Origin: an uncultured Succinivibrionaceae bacterium
GTDB lineage: Bacteria > Pseudomonadota > Gammaproteobacteria > Enterobacterales > Succinivibrionaceae
Direction of reading: 5' to 3'
Assembly (NCBI GenBank): GCA_900539665.1
Contig: UQCV01000002.1
Coordinates: 1 to 64,000, forward strand
DNA length: 64,000 bases
Shown here piece after piece: positions 63,031-64,000 of the stretch. Below the pieces are notes generated by a model. It did no database searches and was not told the origin of the DNA. It was given only the letters and a program-made list of their open reading frames with translations. Position 1 is the first letter of the stretch. Each line of letters begins with the position of its first letter. A program made the position numbers and the translations under genes.

Positions 63031-63134
63031 TCCTTATTCGGCTGAAATTTTTCGATTGAACCTATTCGATTGAACCTATTCGGCTGAATTTTTCGTTCGT
63101 TTTCGTTTTTTCGTTCGTTTATGTTCGATTGAAC
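63031..63134. repeat. Tandem short repeats in the hfq-hflX gap
   Basis: CGATTGAACCTATT occurs twice (from ~63053 and ~63068) with a third partial copy (TTCGATTGAAC) near 63124. ATTCGGCTGAA occurs twice and TTCGTTCGTTT twice. This makes a 100-base low-complexity block in an otherwise ordinary operon gap; its role is unknown. Confidence 0.55.
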
Positions 63135-63383
63135 TTACTCAGCAGAAGATGATACATCATCGTCTACAGTTGTCACGGTAACAGCTCGAGATGGAACAAT
63201 AGTAGAAATTGCGTGCTTATAAACCATCTGCGAAATGTTATTCTTAAGTAAGATTACGAACTGGTCAAATGATTCTACTTGACCCTGAAGCTTAATACCC
63301 GTAACAAGATAAATAGATACTGGAATTCGTTCCTTACGTAAGGCATTGAGAAACGGATCTTGCAATGATTGCCCCTTGGACAT
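63135..63383 (-). CDS. hfq: RNA chaperone Hfq
   Basis: This 82-residue protein forms a hexamer that pairs small RNAs with their targets. [20 protein letters not shown] and [19 protein letters not shown] (Sm1) are typical, and the Sm2 motif is [13 protein letters not shown]. coli Hfq is 102 residues; this copy has a short C-terminal tail. It follows miaA and precedes hflX, the standard gammaproteobacterial order. Confidence 0.97.
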   Translation of the reverse strand: MSKGQSLQDPFLNALRKERIPVSIYLVTGIKLQGQVESFDQFVILLKNNISQMVYKHAISTIVPSRAVTVTTVDDDVSSSAE

Positions 63384-63630
63384 ACTGTTTTCCTTAATAG
63401 TTGTTGTAATTATAACATCAGTAAGATGTCTAGCATCTTAGACCATCCGGTGTGTTTTATGTTATGCCGAATCCATTTTAGACATTAGACCATAAATAGC
63501 ATACATCATTTTTAAGGTAAAAAGAAATAATCCATACAATTATGCTCGATATTTCATACCAAGTTAGCAAAACTTGCTTAAAAACAGTAATTTAAGCTTT
63601 ACGTTACGTCCTATAAAAACGTAACTCACT
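63384..63630. other. Gap between miaA and hfq
   Basis: No gene is visible in these 247 bases. It may contain an hfq promoter; in E. coli hfq also has promoters near and inside miaA. Confidence 0.4.
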
Positions 63631-64000
63631 TTAATTACATGCTTTTTTATGGTTTTTAATCGTTTCTAGAACTCGTGACAAATTCTCTGGATCATGCGCT
63701 TTAAGCTCATGGACCTCGGTTTTCCAACCGCGAAGCCAAGTCATTTGTCTTTTGGCAAGTTGGCAAGTCGCGATAATGGCAAGCTCACGCGCTTTATCGA
63801 GCGTTACTTCCCCAGTTAGATACATCCACATTTGGCGGTAGCCTACCGCTCTAATTGAAGGCATCTTTAGAGTTAAATCACCACGTGCAAACAGTTTTTG
63901 CGTTTCTTCTAACAAGCCCTGCTTTAGCATTAAATCAAAGCGTTGCGCAATAAGAGGTTTTAATTCCAAACGAGCTCGATCCGGTAGAATAGAGAATTGC
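63631..64000 (-). CDS. miaA: tRNA dimethylallyltransferase MiaA (C-terminal part)
   Basis: The last ~122 residues of MiaA are in the window; the gene continues past the right edge. The reading frame up to the edge gives [20 protein letters not shown], where P-DR-L is a MiaA signature. [19 protein letters not shown] and [16 protein letters not shown] follow, all conserved. MiaA adds dimethylallyl to A37 of UNN-reading tRNAs. It is upstream of hfq. Confidence 0.93.
   Translation of the reverse strand, partial: QFSILPDRARLELKPLIAQRFDLMLKQGLLEETQKLFARGDLTLKMPSIRAVGYRQMWMYLTGEVTLDKARELAIIATCQLAKRQMTWLRGWKTEVHELKAHDPENLSRVLETIKNHKKACN

Overview
The window carries two kinds of DNA. Positions ~45070-64000 are a gammaproteobacterial core chromosome: the order miaA-hfq-hflX-hflK-hflC with purA next, dnaG-rpoD followed by a CAU-anticodon isoleucine tRNA (as beside rpoD in E. 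coli), obgE-rpmA-rplU divergent from ispB, and apaH and folA. The moderately AT-rich sequence suggests a gut gammaproteobacterium, perhaps Succinivibrionaceae; that lineage guess is an inference.

Positions 1-~45069 are a siphovirus-type prophage that runs off the left edge. On the minus strand, from right to left, lie replication genes (PrimPol-VapE, VRR-NUC, SNF2-type ATPase), a sigma-like late regulator, HNH, small terminase, a ParB-methyltransferase fusion, an accessory block (virulence-type protein, DUF4314, amidoligase, gamma-glutamylcyclotransferase, zinc ribbon), large terminase, portal, ClpP-type protease, capsid, connectors, tail tube, frameshifted tail chaperones, a DnaQ-BRCT exonuclease, tape measure and tail-tip genes. 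A rightward arm starts at 27220: DUF2800 nuclease, DUF2815 single-strand DNA binding protein, two small membrane proteins and a family A DNA polymerase that contains an intein. A 77-bp repeat array, a candidate origin, separates the two arms. The gene set and order resemble prophages of gut Firmicutes more than classical enterobacterial phages. The right end stops just past the 3' end of the rlmD/rumA-type methyltransferase gene, a known integration site for Firmicutes mobile elements. No integrase is visible here.

Between the polymerase and the phage regulators lies an AT-rich defence island (32.6-40.3 kb). It holds a PvuII-like restriction enzyme and its N4-cytosine methyltransferase arranged convergently, then an XRE regulator followed by a Hachiman/AbpAB-like pair. 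That pair is a DUF1837 protein with an unusual N-terminal extension and altered nuclease motif, plus a Ski2-like helicase. A HEAT-repeat protein with a PD-(D/E)XK-like N-terminus follows. This cluster is the best candidate for an undescribed system. Further right are a structured leader that could hide the ribosome binding site of a sigma-like gene, a double-HTH repressor and a three-gene operon of unknown function.

The chromosomal part also holds traces of IS200/IS605-type elements: a tnpB 3' remnant beside obgE and a hairpin end beside apaH. Several intrinsic terminators and two good promoters are listed.
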